Below are positions 19,241-25,344 of a stretch of 45,109 nt of DNA, piece by piece. The notes beneath the pieces are model-generated. The model saw only the letters and a list, made by a program, of their open reading frames with translations. It searched no databases and had not been told where the DNA came from. The stretch covers positions 1-45,109 of IMG/VR virus record IMGVR_UViG_3300032086_002174; one strand, 5' to 3'. The position numbers were made by a program, and so were the translations under genes. This stretch comes from a virus. Every line of letters begins with the position of its first letter. The first letter of the stretch is position 1.

Positions 19241-21190
19241 CTTATAGATTTGGTCGAACCAGCTATCTGCAGACCTATCGTTTACTATTTCTGTTACCTC
19301 TTTATTATATAACTCTCGCGTGTGATACATACCCACCATAAATGCCATAACTCGGTCAAAGTTACCCCTGTGATTGAACTTGATAAGTTCTTGGAGTAGC
19401 GCTGGATCGTAGATTTTATGCAGGTTTAGGGTCACATTACCATCTTCGTCTGTGTGCCTAGGAGTGATCAACCAGTCGCGTATGTAGAGCTCACCTTGTC
19501 TCTTACGCTGTTCTGTCATATGCATCCCATATTGACGCCTTACATTTCTGGATCGCAGTTCTCGTTTGTCCAGCATTTCAAATTCCTCCTGTAGCTTATG
19601 TAGTTTGCGATATCTTTTCGCGTAAGCAATAAGCTCGCCACGATCGTTCTCGAACCCAATTTTGGCGTTGTAGTAGTCCGCCAGCATAAATAGATTCCTG
19701 TTGTATTCATCCTGTGTTTGAGGTCTTCCGACATAGCTAGCTACAATTATATCGTCCGGCTTGGACAGGTTATTAGGTCGTTTGATTACGTATGCAGCCC
19801 CAAGCGATTCATTGCTGGTTGACTTGGACTGTGCGTACGGGTCATGGCAGATAAGGTACAAATTATGTGGTACTTCTCCCTCCTTTGTTAGGTATGGGGA
19901 TTGATATACTACTACTGCTCCCTCAGTCCTATCCCCTTTTCTGTGAGGGAATTTATAAACCGGATGTACTTCGTTAGATGCCCGGAACTGGACTTTTGAT
20001 TCTTTATCGTAGTAGAGTACCCCCGCTGTCCCTTCTGTCTGTAGGTCATGTGCTTTTACTTTGTTGTACTGCTCCTTCAGAGAGTTAACATCGAATAGGT
20101 TTGCTGTAACCTGAAGGGTTGCCTCCTGTGGTGTAAATGGGTGCTCCGCCACATACTGGTCAAGTGCCTTCGGGTCATTGGCCCCCTTCTTCTTTTCACG
20201 CTGTAGTTCTTCATGTTCTTTGGCTTGGTCTTTTAGTGAGTTCCCATCTTCGTCGATGAACCCGTCTAGGTTTTGGTAGATTGGGACAAAGTATCCGCAC
20301 TTAGTTCCCATAGCTCCTGCATCCCATTCGTTGTCGAATGCCATACAGTCGTACGATTCTGGGTGATAGAATAGCTCCTCCATACCGTCAAATCCACTCC
20401 CCTCTTCACCACCTGTACCAAATGCTATCATAGTGCCGAGGGTTTTAGAACCTTGGCGCATAGTAGGCATAGCAACCTCCCATGCTTTTAGTAGGCCCCC
20501 GAATGAACCTGCTTCCTCGAAGAATATCAGATCACCTGCTTTACCACGGACTTTGTCTGGGTTGTCTTTCAGAGATACCCCAATGATTTGGGACTTCATT
20601 CCTAGTTCTACATCTGCCCCGTTTACGTTCTTCTTGTACCCTGACTGCTTGTGCATTTCACGGTCACGTAGTCTTGGTTGTGTCCAGGCTGTATTGTCAT
20701 CGATAAATGATAGGAAGTCCCATGCTTTGGACAGAAGCCCATCCCCAATCAGGTATTCTTTCTGCGAGGCAAACACATAGTTCTTCGAGTTACGCATTAG
20801 GAAATAGTTCCTAGCTAGCATAGCCCCAGCTTTATACGAGAAACCCTTACGCCGTGCTTTTAGCACAACCATGTGCTTATTTGTTTTTCTGCACTCGTCT
20901 ACCGCAGTGAAGTACTCGTGGTCTCCGTCGTAGAAGGCAGGAAATGTTCTGTCTCTTCGGGCGATCTTTGTACCATCTGCCAGGTATGCGTCTACGACTC
21001 GGTCGATAGGGCAGAAATTTAGATAGAAGTAGTGGTATCCTGTAATGTCTAGATATCCCTGTAAGCATCTTTCTCTTTGTTCATCCCAGTACTCATAGTA
21101 TTCACGCGTGCCTGGGATGGCATCTGTGTAGAAGCCGAAGTCCAGGTAGTGCTGAGCAGCAGGTGAATACTTGACACTGTCTTTAAACAT
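19238..21190 (-). CDS. terL: Terminase large subunit (650 aa)
   Basis: This is the ATP-driven packaging motor with a nuclease that cuts the concatemer. Visible motifs: Walker A-like KARRKGFSYK at 111-120, Walker B DLIFFEEAG at 220-228, a coupling-type GTMIAFGTGG at 252-261, and RNase H-like nuclease acids LICHDPYAQ (Asp450) and IGFENDRGEL (511-520). The sequence around TWxQPRLRDREM, VSLKDNPDKVRGK and FGTGGEEGSGFDGMEELFY is what I recall of crAss-like TerL proteins. The stop of the upstream gene overlaps its start codon by one base. This is the strongest taxonomic marker in the window. Confidence 0.93.
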   Translation of the reverse strand: MFKDSVKYSPAAQHYLDFGFYTDAIPGTREYYEYWDEQRERCLQGYLDITGYHYFYLNFCPIDRVVDAYLADGTKIARRDRTFPAFYDGDHEYFTAVDECRKTNKHMVVLKARRKGFSYKAGAMLARNYFLMRNSKNYVFASQKEYLIGDGLLSKAWDFLSFIDDNTAWTQPRLRDREMHKQSGYKKNVNGADVELGMKSQIIGVSLKDNPDKVRGKAGDLIFFEEAGSFGGLLKAWEVAMPTMRQGSKTLGTMIAFGTGGEEGSGFDGMEELFYHPESYDCMAFDNEWDAGAMGTKCGYFVPIYQNLDGFIDEDGNSLKDQAKEHEELQREKKKGANDPKALDQYVAEHPFTPQEATLQVTANLFDVNSLKEQYNKVKAHDLQTEGTAGVLYYDKESKVQFRASNEVHPVYKFPHRKGDRTEGAVVVYQSPYLTKEGEVPHNLYLICHDPYAQSKSTSNESLGAAYVIKRPNNLSKPDDIIVASYVGRPQTQDEYNRNLFMLADYYNAKIGFENDRGELIAYAKRYRKLHKLQEEFEMLDKRELRSRNVRRQYGMHMTEQRKRQGELYIRDWLITPRHTDEDGNVTLNLHKIYDPALLQELIKFNHRGNFDRVMAFMVGMYHTRELYNKEVTEIVNDRSADSWFDQIYK

Positions 21191-21687
21191 TACTGTGAGT
21201 ACTTGTTAGTCACTACCCCTCCTCTGTTGGGGTTGTCTTTTTGCTGGTGTCTTTTGACTATTTCTTCTAGCTCTTCAAGTCCGTTCACAACTTTTCCCAT
21301 ATTGGCTAGGTTAGCTATGAGGTCCTTGGCGTGGTAGATTGGTTTCCCATTGTCATCCAGTACGTTAAGGTTGATGGTTGCAAAGTACTTCTCTAGTTTG
21401 GTGACTGAGGCCCTAGCAGACTTAAGTAGTTTAACTGCTGATGTCTCTGATAGTTCCTTATATTTATCAATCGCACCTCTAACCTTGGGGGTGAACTTAA
21501 CCTTTAGATCTTGACTTATTTTGTCCAACCTTTCACTCTCGTCATACACAGCGTACGGGGAGCGGTGATCCGTGTAGAAGTACACAGCCCCCAGCTCTTG
21601 GGATTTCAATCCTTTGAATTCGTTGATGGTGAGTGCGTAAGCGCTTGGAACAACTACGTTGTTGCTTACAGTGATCAGGTCTCTCAT
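21190..21687 (-). CDS. Putative terminase small subunit (165 aa)
   Basis: Lies immediately before TerL, sharing one base with it, and follows the 151-residue gene in the same way. The N-terminus MRDLITVSNNVVVPSAYALT leads to YTDHRSPYAVYDESER, a pattern I associate with a conserved gene next to TerL in Bacteroidetes and crAss-like phages. The rest is helical with charged coiled-coil character (VRGAIDKYKELSE, LEELEEIVKRHQQ) and a short Gly-rich end. Assignment as TerS rests on position and size; no classical helix-turn-helix is obvious. Confidence 0.55.
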   Translation of the reverse strand: MRDLITVSNNVVVPSAYALTINEFKGLKSQELGAVYFYTDHRSPYAVYDESERLDKISQDLKVKFTPKVRGAIDKYKELSETSAVKLLKSARASVTKLEKYFATINLNVLDDNGKPIYHAKDLIANLANMGKVVNGLEELEEIVKRHQQKDNPNRGGVVTNKYSQ

Positions 21688-22142
21688 TAAACGTCAGATG
21701 CCATGTGTATGGTAATAACATCGTTCCATGTTACACCAGCACAAGCTGCAGCGGCTGACCCAAACTGATCTTCACCCGCATCTGTTTGTGGTGTACACAG
21801 GTATTGTGATGTGTTGCTCCCCTTAATATCAAAGGCCTGCTTTTGCACTGCATTACCAAAGATTATTAGTACATCTACTATCCCCTTTGGGGTGCTGTTG
21901 ATGTTCGTCATGATGTTCCTGATAACAGTGCCTAAGACAGATGCATCAGTGAACTTTATTTTGACGTAGTCCACATCAACGTCGCTCCCAGCGTCTGCTT
22001 GGTTTGCGTTTCTAAGCGGGTCAAAGTGTATAAATAAGCACCCGCCGCAGGTTGCATCCTGTCTGCTAAACCCACGCAGCTTAGATAGTGGGTAGTATAC
22101 TTGGTCAAAGTTCCTGTCCTGGAACCTAAGAAGTTTCTCCAT
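21687..22142 (-). CDS. Small beta-rich virion/packaging-operon protein (151 aa)
   Basis: Not recognised. The sequence is globular with a CGGCLFIHFD segment near residue 33, a central VKIKFTDASVLGTVIRNIM region and an Ala/Gly-rich end with two further Cys. It overlaps the IHF-like gene by 17 bases and the TerS candidate by one base, so it belongs to the packaging operon. There is no membrane segment or signal peptide. A structural or head-completion role is a guess from position. Confidence 0.65.
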   Translation of the reverse strand: MEKLLRFQDRNFDQVYYPLSKLRGFSRQDATCGGCLFIHFDPLRNANQADAGSDVDVDYVKIKFTDASVLGTVIRNIMTNINSTPKGIVDVLIIFGNAVQKQAFDIKGSNTSQYLCTPQTDAGEDQFGSAAAACAGVTWNDVITIHMASDV

Positions 22143-22332
22143 TGTTTAAGTGTTTTAGTCGGCCTGGGAGTACGTGGAACTTGCCTAGATATGGTAGTCT
22201 GATCGGTTCGAATTTCCCTGCCTTGATTATCTCAGATACGTATTTGAACTGGTAGAATACAGCCTCCTCAACTTTGTTCAGTGGGAGGTTGTACTTCGTT
22301 GCCAGCTTCTGGATTATCACCTTTGTTGTCAT
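22126..22332 (-). CDS. IHF/HU-like DNA-binding protein (68 aa)
   Basis: The first 45 residues follow the HU/IHF helix-helix pattern (KVIIQKLATKYNLPLNKVEE, then a second helix), and FEPIRLPYLGKFHV matches the conserved strand with a Gly-x-Phe turn. It is shorter than HU (about 90 residues) and lacks the full DNA-clasping arm, as in the small IHF-like subunits of crAss-like phages. It overlaps both neighbours in the packaging operon. It may bend DNA at the packaging site or coat packaged DNA; that role is inferred. Confidence 0.6.
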   Translation of the reverse strand: MTTKVIIQKLATKYNLPLNKVEEAVFYQFKYVSEIIKAGKFEPIRLPYLGKFHVLPGRLKHLNNGETS

Positions 22333-22609
22333 TCTTCTTGAGTTTGATTTTCTTGCCCCCTTCCCCTACTTTGACTGGCTCCCATCTAGGTGGGTCATCT
22401 GGGCATTTTGCTGTGGCCCACTTTGCTTTGTGTTCCACTAGACATCCGCACAATCCGCATCTGTCTATTTCTTTCTTAAGGTGTGGGCATGCAGCACATG
22501 CATCTACTCTCTTCTTGTATTGGAGCGTGGTTACGTGTGGTGCTCCTGCTTCTGCAAACTGCGCTACTTCTTTAGCGAAGTTCTTCAGCATTTTGAAAGT
22601 TGACTTCAT
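22268..22609 (-). CDS. Small zinc-ribbon-type protein (113 aa)
   Basis: Residues 30-70 carry six Cys in the order CAACPHL, RCGLCGCL, KCPDD. This looks like the rubredoxin-like knuckles of a small Zn protein common in marine phages (a Cys-x2-Cys pair, a CGxCGC core and a final KCP). The C-terminal 40 residues are Lys/Asn/Pro-rich and disordered. It overlaps the winged-helix gene by 4 bases and the IHF-like gene by 65 bases, an unusually long overlap. Function unknown; nucleic-acid binding is plausible. Confidence 0.68.
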   Translation of the reverse strand: MKSTFKMLKNFAKEVAQFAEAGAPHVTTLQYKKRVDACAACPHLKKEIDRCGLCGCLVEHKAKWATAKCPDDPPRWEPVKVGEGGKKIKLKKNDNKGDNPEAGNEVQPPTEQS

Positions 22610-22908
22610 CTTACTATCTGTATTTCAGTTGTACTCTCGAGTACAGGGGTTAGTTTGTACCCGTCTGCTGTGCTTAATATAGCACCTTTGTCTTTCAGTC
22701 TCTTGACGTAGTTATTCAATGTACTATAGTCCTGTATCCCAAGCTTGTCTGCCACAACCTTCTTGTTCTTTGCAGAGCAGAGATTGGTGGTAGTAGAGTG
22801 GTCAACTAAGTGTGATAGTACTAGGAGCTCCTTGTCGGTCAACTCGAAGATCCCATTGAATACCTGCAGGTACTTGTACGTCGTGTCTGCTGCTATCTTA
22901 ATCTTCAT
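22606..22908 (-). CDS. Winged-helix DNA-binding protein (100 aa)
   Basis: A compact winged helix-turn-helix: ELTDKELLVLSHLVDHS (helix 1), KKVVADKLGI (helix 2), STLNNYVKRLKDKGAI (recognition helix), and a wing around STADGYKLTP. The final TTEIQIVR is extended. A similar small gene precedes the packaging genes in crAss-like phages as I recall. It overlaps both neighbours and is third in the operon that starts with GroES, so it may be a late regulator or a packaging-site recognition protein. The fold is well supported; the role is inferred. Confidence 0.68.
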   Translation of the reverse strand: MKIKIAADTTYKYLQVFNGIFELTDKELLVLSHLVDHSTTTNLCSAKNKKVVADKLGIQDYSTLNNYVKRLKDKGAILSTADGYKLTPVLESTTEIQIVR

Positions 22909-23140
22909 CCTTGAATACTATTTTGGCTCTCCCGTCTTCTATAGTTATTCTACATGTCTGAGATTGCCTGTTAAACTCGTCTAGGTATTCCTGTATGTGT
23001 TCACGTGTGCACATGAATGATAGGAATACCTCTAACTCCTTGGCTGCACGAGTCAGCCTAGACTTCCTGTCCTCCACTCTAGTGGATTCGTTTTTCAAGT
23101 CTTCGAAGTCTTTCAACGATATAGTAACTGTTCCGTTCAT
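22898..23140 (-). CDS. Small helical protein of unknown function (80 aa)
   Basis: Not recognised. It has a short beta start (MNGTVTISLKDFEDL), a long charged helix (TRVEDRKSRLTRAAKELEVF), then FNRQSQTCRITIEDGRAKIV. It starts within the GroES stop (4-base overlap) and overlaps the winged-helix gene by 11 bases, so the three are translationally coupled. Confidence 0.62.
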   Translation of the reverse strand: MNGTVTISLKDFEDLKNESTRVEDRKSRLTRAAKELEVFLSFMCTREHIQEYLDEFNRQSQTCRITIEDGRAKIVFKDED

Positions 23141-23415
23141 TCTGGGAATATGCCACAGATCTGGAATTCATTGATCATTACGAAGTCGCCCTCGTCTAGA
23201 TTGATGATGAGTCCTTCTGAGTTGGGGTGAACCATAACGGTATCACCCTCCTTGACCGCTTCACATTTCGGTCCGGCAGCAACTACCTCAAGAATGTTAG
23301 TACGTAGGGTGTGTGCAGCAGCATCGCTAAGGAGGATACCTGCTTCGGTTTCGTTCTGCTTCTGATACGGGAGAACGATCCAGTCACGTGTTGGTTGAAA
23401 CTTTATCTTTGCCAT
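23137..23415 (-). CDS. groES: GroES-like co-chaperonin (92 aa)
   Basis: Caps the GroEL chamber in which proteins, typically the phage capsid protein, fold. The order matches GroES: KFQPTRDWIVLPYQ (first strand), the mobile loop around residues 18-34 with a hydrophobic ILL equivalent of the IVL anchor, ILEVVAAGP (42-49), VKEGDTVMVH (54-63), and the C-terminal FVMINEFQICGIF. It is about family length. ATG 23415 is chosen over a TTG six codons upstream because a perfect Bacteroidetes promoter ends close before it. No GroEL is present, so it should work with the host chaperonin, as T4 gp31 does. Confidence 0.87.
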   Translation of the reverse strand: MAKIKFQPTRDWIVLPYQKQNETEAGILLSDAAAHTLRTNILEVVAAGPKCEAVKEGDTVMVHPNSEGLIINLDEGDFVMINEFQICGIFPE

Positions 23416-23430
23416 AGTGTTGGTTTTTGA

Positions 23431-23461
23431 CAAAGATATAAAGTTTTACCTTATATACAAA
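23431..23461 (-). promoter_or_regulatory. Bacteroidetes-type promoter for the GroES-packaging operon
   Basis: On the minus strand TTTG (23461-23458), a 19-base spacer, then TATCTTTG (23438-23431). This matches the Bacteroidetes primary-sigma consensus TTTG, 19-20 bases, TAnnTTTG with no mismatch. The GroES ATG follows 15 bases after the box, giving a leader of roughly 10 bases. It is the best promoter found in the window and indicates use of host RNA polymerase in a Bacteroidetes cell. Confidence 0.8.
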
Positions 23462-23462
23462 C

Positions 23463-23879
23463 TTATAGTATGTCTTTGAACTTTTCGCTAACCTTGAAGC
23501 TTGGACAAGCCTTGGATGCGTATTCGTTGTGACCGTGTATGGTGAGATGTTTGTCCCATACCATGCGTAGTGAGTAGATCAACTCCCTGAGCGCCTCTTC
23601 CTGGCAATCATACATTGTGTCTTTGGGGTTCATGTCCTCATCTGCCCCACCAATGTAGCATATCCCAATGGAGTCATCATTGTGGCCTTTGCAGTGTGCC
23701 CCCACAACATCAAGCGGGCGTCCACTTTCTATCTCCCCGTTAATCTTGATCACGTAATGGTACCCGATATCCGACCACCCATTTCCGTTCACGTGCCAAT
23801 CCTTGATTGTTGCTGCATCTATGTCCCTCCCTTCTGGTGTGGCTGAGCAATGTATGATTATTCTGTTTATTTCTCTCAT
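23463..23879 (-). CDS. N-acetylmuramoyl-L-alanine amidase, endolysin (138 aa)
   Basis: Cuts the amide between muramic acid and the stem peptide for lysis. It is an amidase_2 fold of T7-lysozyme size: Zn ligand His10 in RIIIHCSAT, WHVNGNGWSDIGYHYVI (29-45), AHCKGHNDDSIGICYIGG (61-78), HGHNEYASKACPSF with His115 or 117, Lys123 and Cys125 as the third ligand and catalytic partners. There is no signal peptide, so release needs a holin, perhaps one of the membrane proteins just upstream. Its start overlaps the stop of a 52-codon gene (ATGA). Confidence 0.92.
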   Translation of the reverse strand: MREINRIIIHCSATPEGRDIDAATIKDWHVNGNGWSDIGYHYVIKINGEIESGRPLDVVGAHCKGHNDDSIGICYIGGADEDMNPKDTMYDCQEEALRELIYSLRMVWDKHLTIHGHNEYASKACPSFKVSEKFKDIL

Positions 23880-24034
23880 GGATACAAGTATTCCCCCTTG
23901 GTTTTCGTGTTTAACGTTGGATTTCCACTCGCCGTGTTTAGCCTACGTGGGGGCATTTCTGTCAGCCTATAGCCTTGTTCCCACCCGAGTTTTATACCAA
24001 CGCACTTTTTGAAACTACCGGGGACAACGTTCAC
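23876..24034 (-). CDS. Small basic protein, GTG start (52 aa), coupled to amidase
   Basis: A short frame from GTG 24034 to TGA 23876. The sequence is not random: VNVVPGSFKKCVGIKLGWEQ, then YRLTEMPPRRLNTASGNPTL and NTKTKGEYLYP. It is basic and Pro/Thr/Asn-rich and ends in a tight 4-base ATGA overlap with the amidase start, the same coupling used throughout this operon. The leader upstream carries a TATATTTG box and interlocked inverted repeats. I do not know the family; lysis regulation or a small virion protein are possible. Confidence 0.58.
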   Translation of the reverse strand: MNVVPGSFKKCVGIKLGWEQGYRLTEMPPRRLNTASGNPTLNTKTKGEYLYP

Positions 24035-24116
24035 TGACTATGTTGACAGCTACTGTAACCCGATGTCTAGGCCCCTACTTGGTTACCTCAGGGCCGGTCG
24101 CAAAGCGGTTTCGTTA
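24035..24116 (-). other. Leader with interlocked inverted repeats (pseudoknot candidate)
   Basis: Between the 102-residue membrane gene and the 52-codon gene. Two complementary pairs alternate: GTAACC 24055-24060 with GGTTAC 24081-24086, and GGCCCCT 24070-24076 with AGGGCC 24090-24095 (one bulged C). The interleaved order allows an H-type pseudoknot in RNA of either strand. No gene is seen here. Confidence 0.45.
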
Positions 24117-24124
24117 CAAATATA
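24117..24124 (-). promoter_or_regulatory. Possible -7 box (TATATTTG) for small gene plus amidase
   Basis: The minus strand reads TATATTTG then TAACGAAACC. It matches TAnnTTTG but lacks a TTTG at 19-20 bases upstream. It would give a leader of about 80 bases containing the interlocked repeats. Confidence 0.4.
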
Positions 24125-24125
24125 A

Positions 24126-24434
24126 TCAATCACAGTTCTTCTGACGTAGTTCATCCACAAGTATTTGCAGATGTTGCACGTCACGCTCTACGTGATTGAG
24201 TCTAAGATTCTGCTCAGCATCATCAGGTAGGCTCCCCATTTCTCCTCTAGGCCACTTGATTCTAAACTCTGAGTTGAGCTCTATCTCCTGGTTGTGACGC
24301 ATCTTGTCTATCTCCAGGTGAGATATCCTTTCCATGATTGTGAAGTATCCCCATACAGCCCCACCAACACCCACAACTATTTGGATCAACCATTTGATGT
24401 TAATCCCAAAATTGGTGTTGTCGTCGAGCTTCAT
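24126..24434 (-). CDS. Membrane protein with coiled coil, lysis-cassette candidate (102 aa)
   Basis: A short N-terminal segment, one membrane helix (WLIQIVVGVGGAVWGYFTI, about residues 15-33), then a long charged helical tail (MERISHLEIDKMRHNQEIEL, VERDVQHLQILVDELRQKN) likely to form a coiled coil. It overlaps the 69-residue membrane gene by 4 bases. Two small one-helix proteins beside an amidase suggest a holin or spanin-like pair. There is no lipobox, so a classical o-spanin is not indicated. Confidence 0.65.
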   Translation of the reverse strand: MKLDDNTNFGINIKWLIQIVVGVGGAVWGYFTIMERISHLEIDKMRHNQEIELNSEFRIKWPRGEMGSLPDDAEQNLRLNHVERDVQHLQILVDELRQKNCD

Positions 24435-24640
24435 TCTACTTTGTTCTTAGCAAGTAGAAGCTTGATCTCTTGTATGTCTTTAAGGAGCTGCTTTACGTCG
24501 TCCTTAAACTCTTTGTTGTCTGCCTCCAAGGCGTAGACTCGAGATGATAGTTTGTTGTAGTCAGCTTGGAACTTTATCCAACCCCCAATCAATGATCCCG
24601 CTACAACTAAAAATTCAAAATGCGATAGATATTCTTCCAT
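24431..24640 (-). CDS. Small one-helix membrane protein, holin candidate (69 aa)
   Basis: Starts MEEYLSHFEFLVVAGSLIGG; the hydrophobic segment covers about residues 8-22. A coiled-coil tail follows (YNKLSSRVYALEADNKEFKD) with a Lys-rich end. A longer frame upstream lacks support because it would run into the 44-codon gene, so ATG 24640 is chosen. Together with the overlapping 102-residue protein and the amidase it makes a plausible lysis cassette. Confidence 0.63.
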   Translation of the reverse strand: MEEYLSHFEFLVVAGSLIGGWIKFQADYNKLSSRVYALEADNKEFKDDVKQLLKDIQEIKLLLAKNKVE

Positions 24641-24653
24641 AGTGATAGGTGTG

Positions 24654-24788
24654 TCACCTACCCTGGCCGCGATATGCTTTCTTGTAGTTCTTAGATTTCT
24701 TGTGTACAGAAGTCTTAGTCTTAGCATGTACCCCAGGACGGGAGACGTTTTTACGAATGTAAATGTCGAATGCGGTTTGCTTTGCCAT
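24654..24788 (-). CDS. Short conserved basic protein (44 aa)
   Basis: Starts MAKQTAFDIYIRKNVSRPGV and continues with HAKTKTSVHKKSKNYKKAYR and a GQGR end. It is strongly basic. I recall near-identical SRPGVHAKTKT...NYKK-YRGQGR micro-proteins in marine Bacteroidetes phages, so it is probably a true gene despite its size. It is the first gene of the minus-strand block, 127 bases from the first plus-strand gene. Nucleic-acid binding is plausible from charge; function unknown. Confidence 0.65.
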   Translation of the reverse strand: MAKQTAFDIYIRKNVSRPGVHAKTKTSVHKKSKNYKKAYRGQGR

Positions 24789-24846
24789 GTGGTAAAGGTA
24801 AGTCAAAAAAATTATGTGGCAAAAAAATTTTTGAGAGCGGATACCA

Positions 24847-24880
24847 ACACCATCAGTGACCCCGGCAAGCCATCGGAAAT
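24847..24880 (+). repeat. Repeated leader element, copy 1 (diverged)
   Basis: Contains CACCATCAGTGAC, then 9 bases, then CCATCGGAA. It matches copies 2 and 3 with the same internal spacing but a few substitutions. It precedes the 37-codon membrane gene. Confidence 0.5.
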
Positions 24881-24914
24881 TGAAGTACCCCCCTACTTCG
24901 CAAATTAAACTGCC

Positions 24915-25028
24915 ATGGAACCTTTGACAGCACAGATGGCTGACGTCACTATCGTATGGATGTGGGTCATCATCACCACAGCATTCATCGCTTTGGTTGC
25001 TCGTGAAGCAAAGAAGCGTCATCATTAA
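24915..25028 (+). CDS. One-helix membrane microprotein (37 aa)
   Basis: ATG 24915 to TAA 25028. Short polar start (MEPLTAQMADV), one membrane helix (TIVWMWVIITTAFIALVA), then a basic end (REAKKRHH). Positive charge after the helix suggests an N-out, C-in orientation. It has its own leader repeat before it and a textbook terminator 4 bases after it, so it forms a complete small transcription unit and is likely real. Possible early host-takeover or exclusion peptide. Confidence 0.6.
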   Translation: MEPLTAQMADVTIVWMWVIITTAFIALVAREAKKRHH

Positions 25029-25032
25029 TCAG

Positions 25033-25054
25033 CAGAGCATCGTGCTCTGTTTTT
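25033..25054 (+). terminator. Intrinsic terminator after the 37-codon gene
   Basis: CAGAGCA, loop TCG, TGCTCTG: a perfect 7-bp stem followed directly by TTTTT. Confidence 0.85.
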
Positions 25055-25058
25055 AAAA

Positions 25059-25096
25059 CTCCATCATTGACCTTGACTTTGCATCGAACCTAAATC
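25059..25096 (+). repeat. Repeated leader element, copy 2
   Basis: CTCCATCATTGAC, 9 bases, GCATCGAAC, then CTAAATC. It directly follows a terminator and precedes a micro-ORF. TTGACC and CTAAAT are 17 bases apart, so it could act as a promoter; equally it could be an RNA or protein target in the leader. Confidence 0.6.
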
Positions 25097-25104
25097 CAAT
25101 TGAT

Positions 25105-25185
25105 ATGATTGCTGGCATCCTTTATGTCGCAGCTGTTTGGGCTGCATGTTTTGTTGGTGGTACAGTTTACTGTGCTGTTGTTTAA
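25105..25185 (+). CDS. Putative hydrophobic micro-ORF (26 aa)
   Basis: MIAGILYVAAVWAACFVGGT plus six residues; almost the whole peptide is one membrane helix. It follows leader copy 2. At this length chance cannot be excluded, but composition and context favour a membrane micropeptide. Confidence 0.38.
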   Translation: MIAGILYVAAVWAACFVGGTVYCAVV

Positions 25186-25204
25186 CCTACCTAAATCTGT
25201 TCGC

Positions 25205-25270
25205 ATGACCTTTGTGCTGTACTGCGGAACACTCGTCACACTTGATGAGTACCGCGCAATGATGAACTAA
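25205..25270 (+). CDS. Putative micro-ORF (21 aa)
   Basis: MTFVLYCGTLVTLDEYRAMM plus Asn. A CTAAATC string precedes the ATG at 25205, as it does for several genes here, and a UUCG-capped hairpin follows 4 bases after the stop. Low confidence on length alone. Confidence 0.3.
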   Translation: MTFVLYCGTLVTLDEYRAMMN

Positions 25271-25273
25271 TTC

Positions 25274-25295
25274 ATCGGGGACTTCGGTCCTTGAT
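25274..25295 (+). terminator. UUCG-capped hairpin
   Basis: ATCGGGGAC, loop TTCG, GTCCTTGAT: a 9-bp stem with two wobble pairs closed by an extra-stable UUCG tetraloop. There is no T-run, so it may attenuate transcription or protect RNA. Confidence 0.55.
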
Positions 25296-25298
25296 TAA

Positions 25299-25344
25299 CT
25301 CCATCATTGACAGGTGCAAAGCATCGAACTCAAATACCTAAATC
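25299..25344 (+). repeat. Repeated leader element, copy 3
   Basis: CTCCATCATTGAC, 9 bases, GCATCGAAC, then CTAAATC just before the ATG at 25345. The first 13 bases and the 9-base core are identical to copy 2, with identical spacing. TTGACA here is a perfect -35-like hexamer. Confidence 0.62.

Noticed and set aside
22281-22682. Plus-strand 133-codon frame
   Set aside because: Antisense to the Zn protein, whose Cys motif is convincing.
24654-25025. 123-codon version of the small basic minus-strand gene
   Set aside because: The upstream part crosses the plus-strand 37-codon gene and is Cys-rich and unlike a protein; ATG 24788 gives a clean start.
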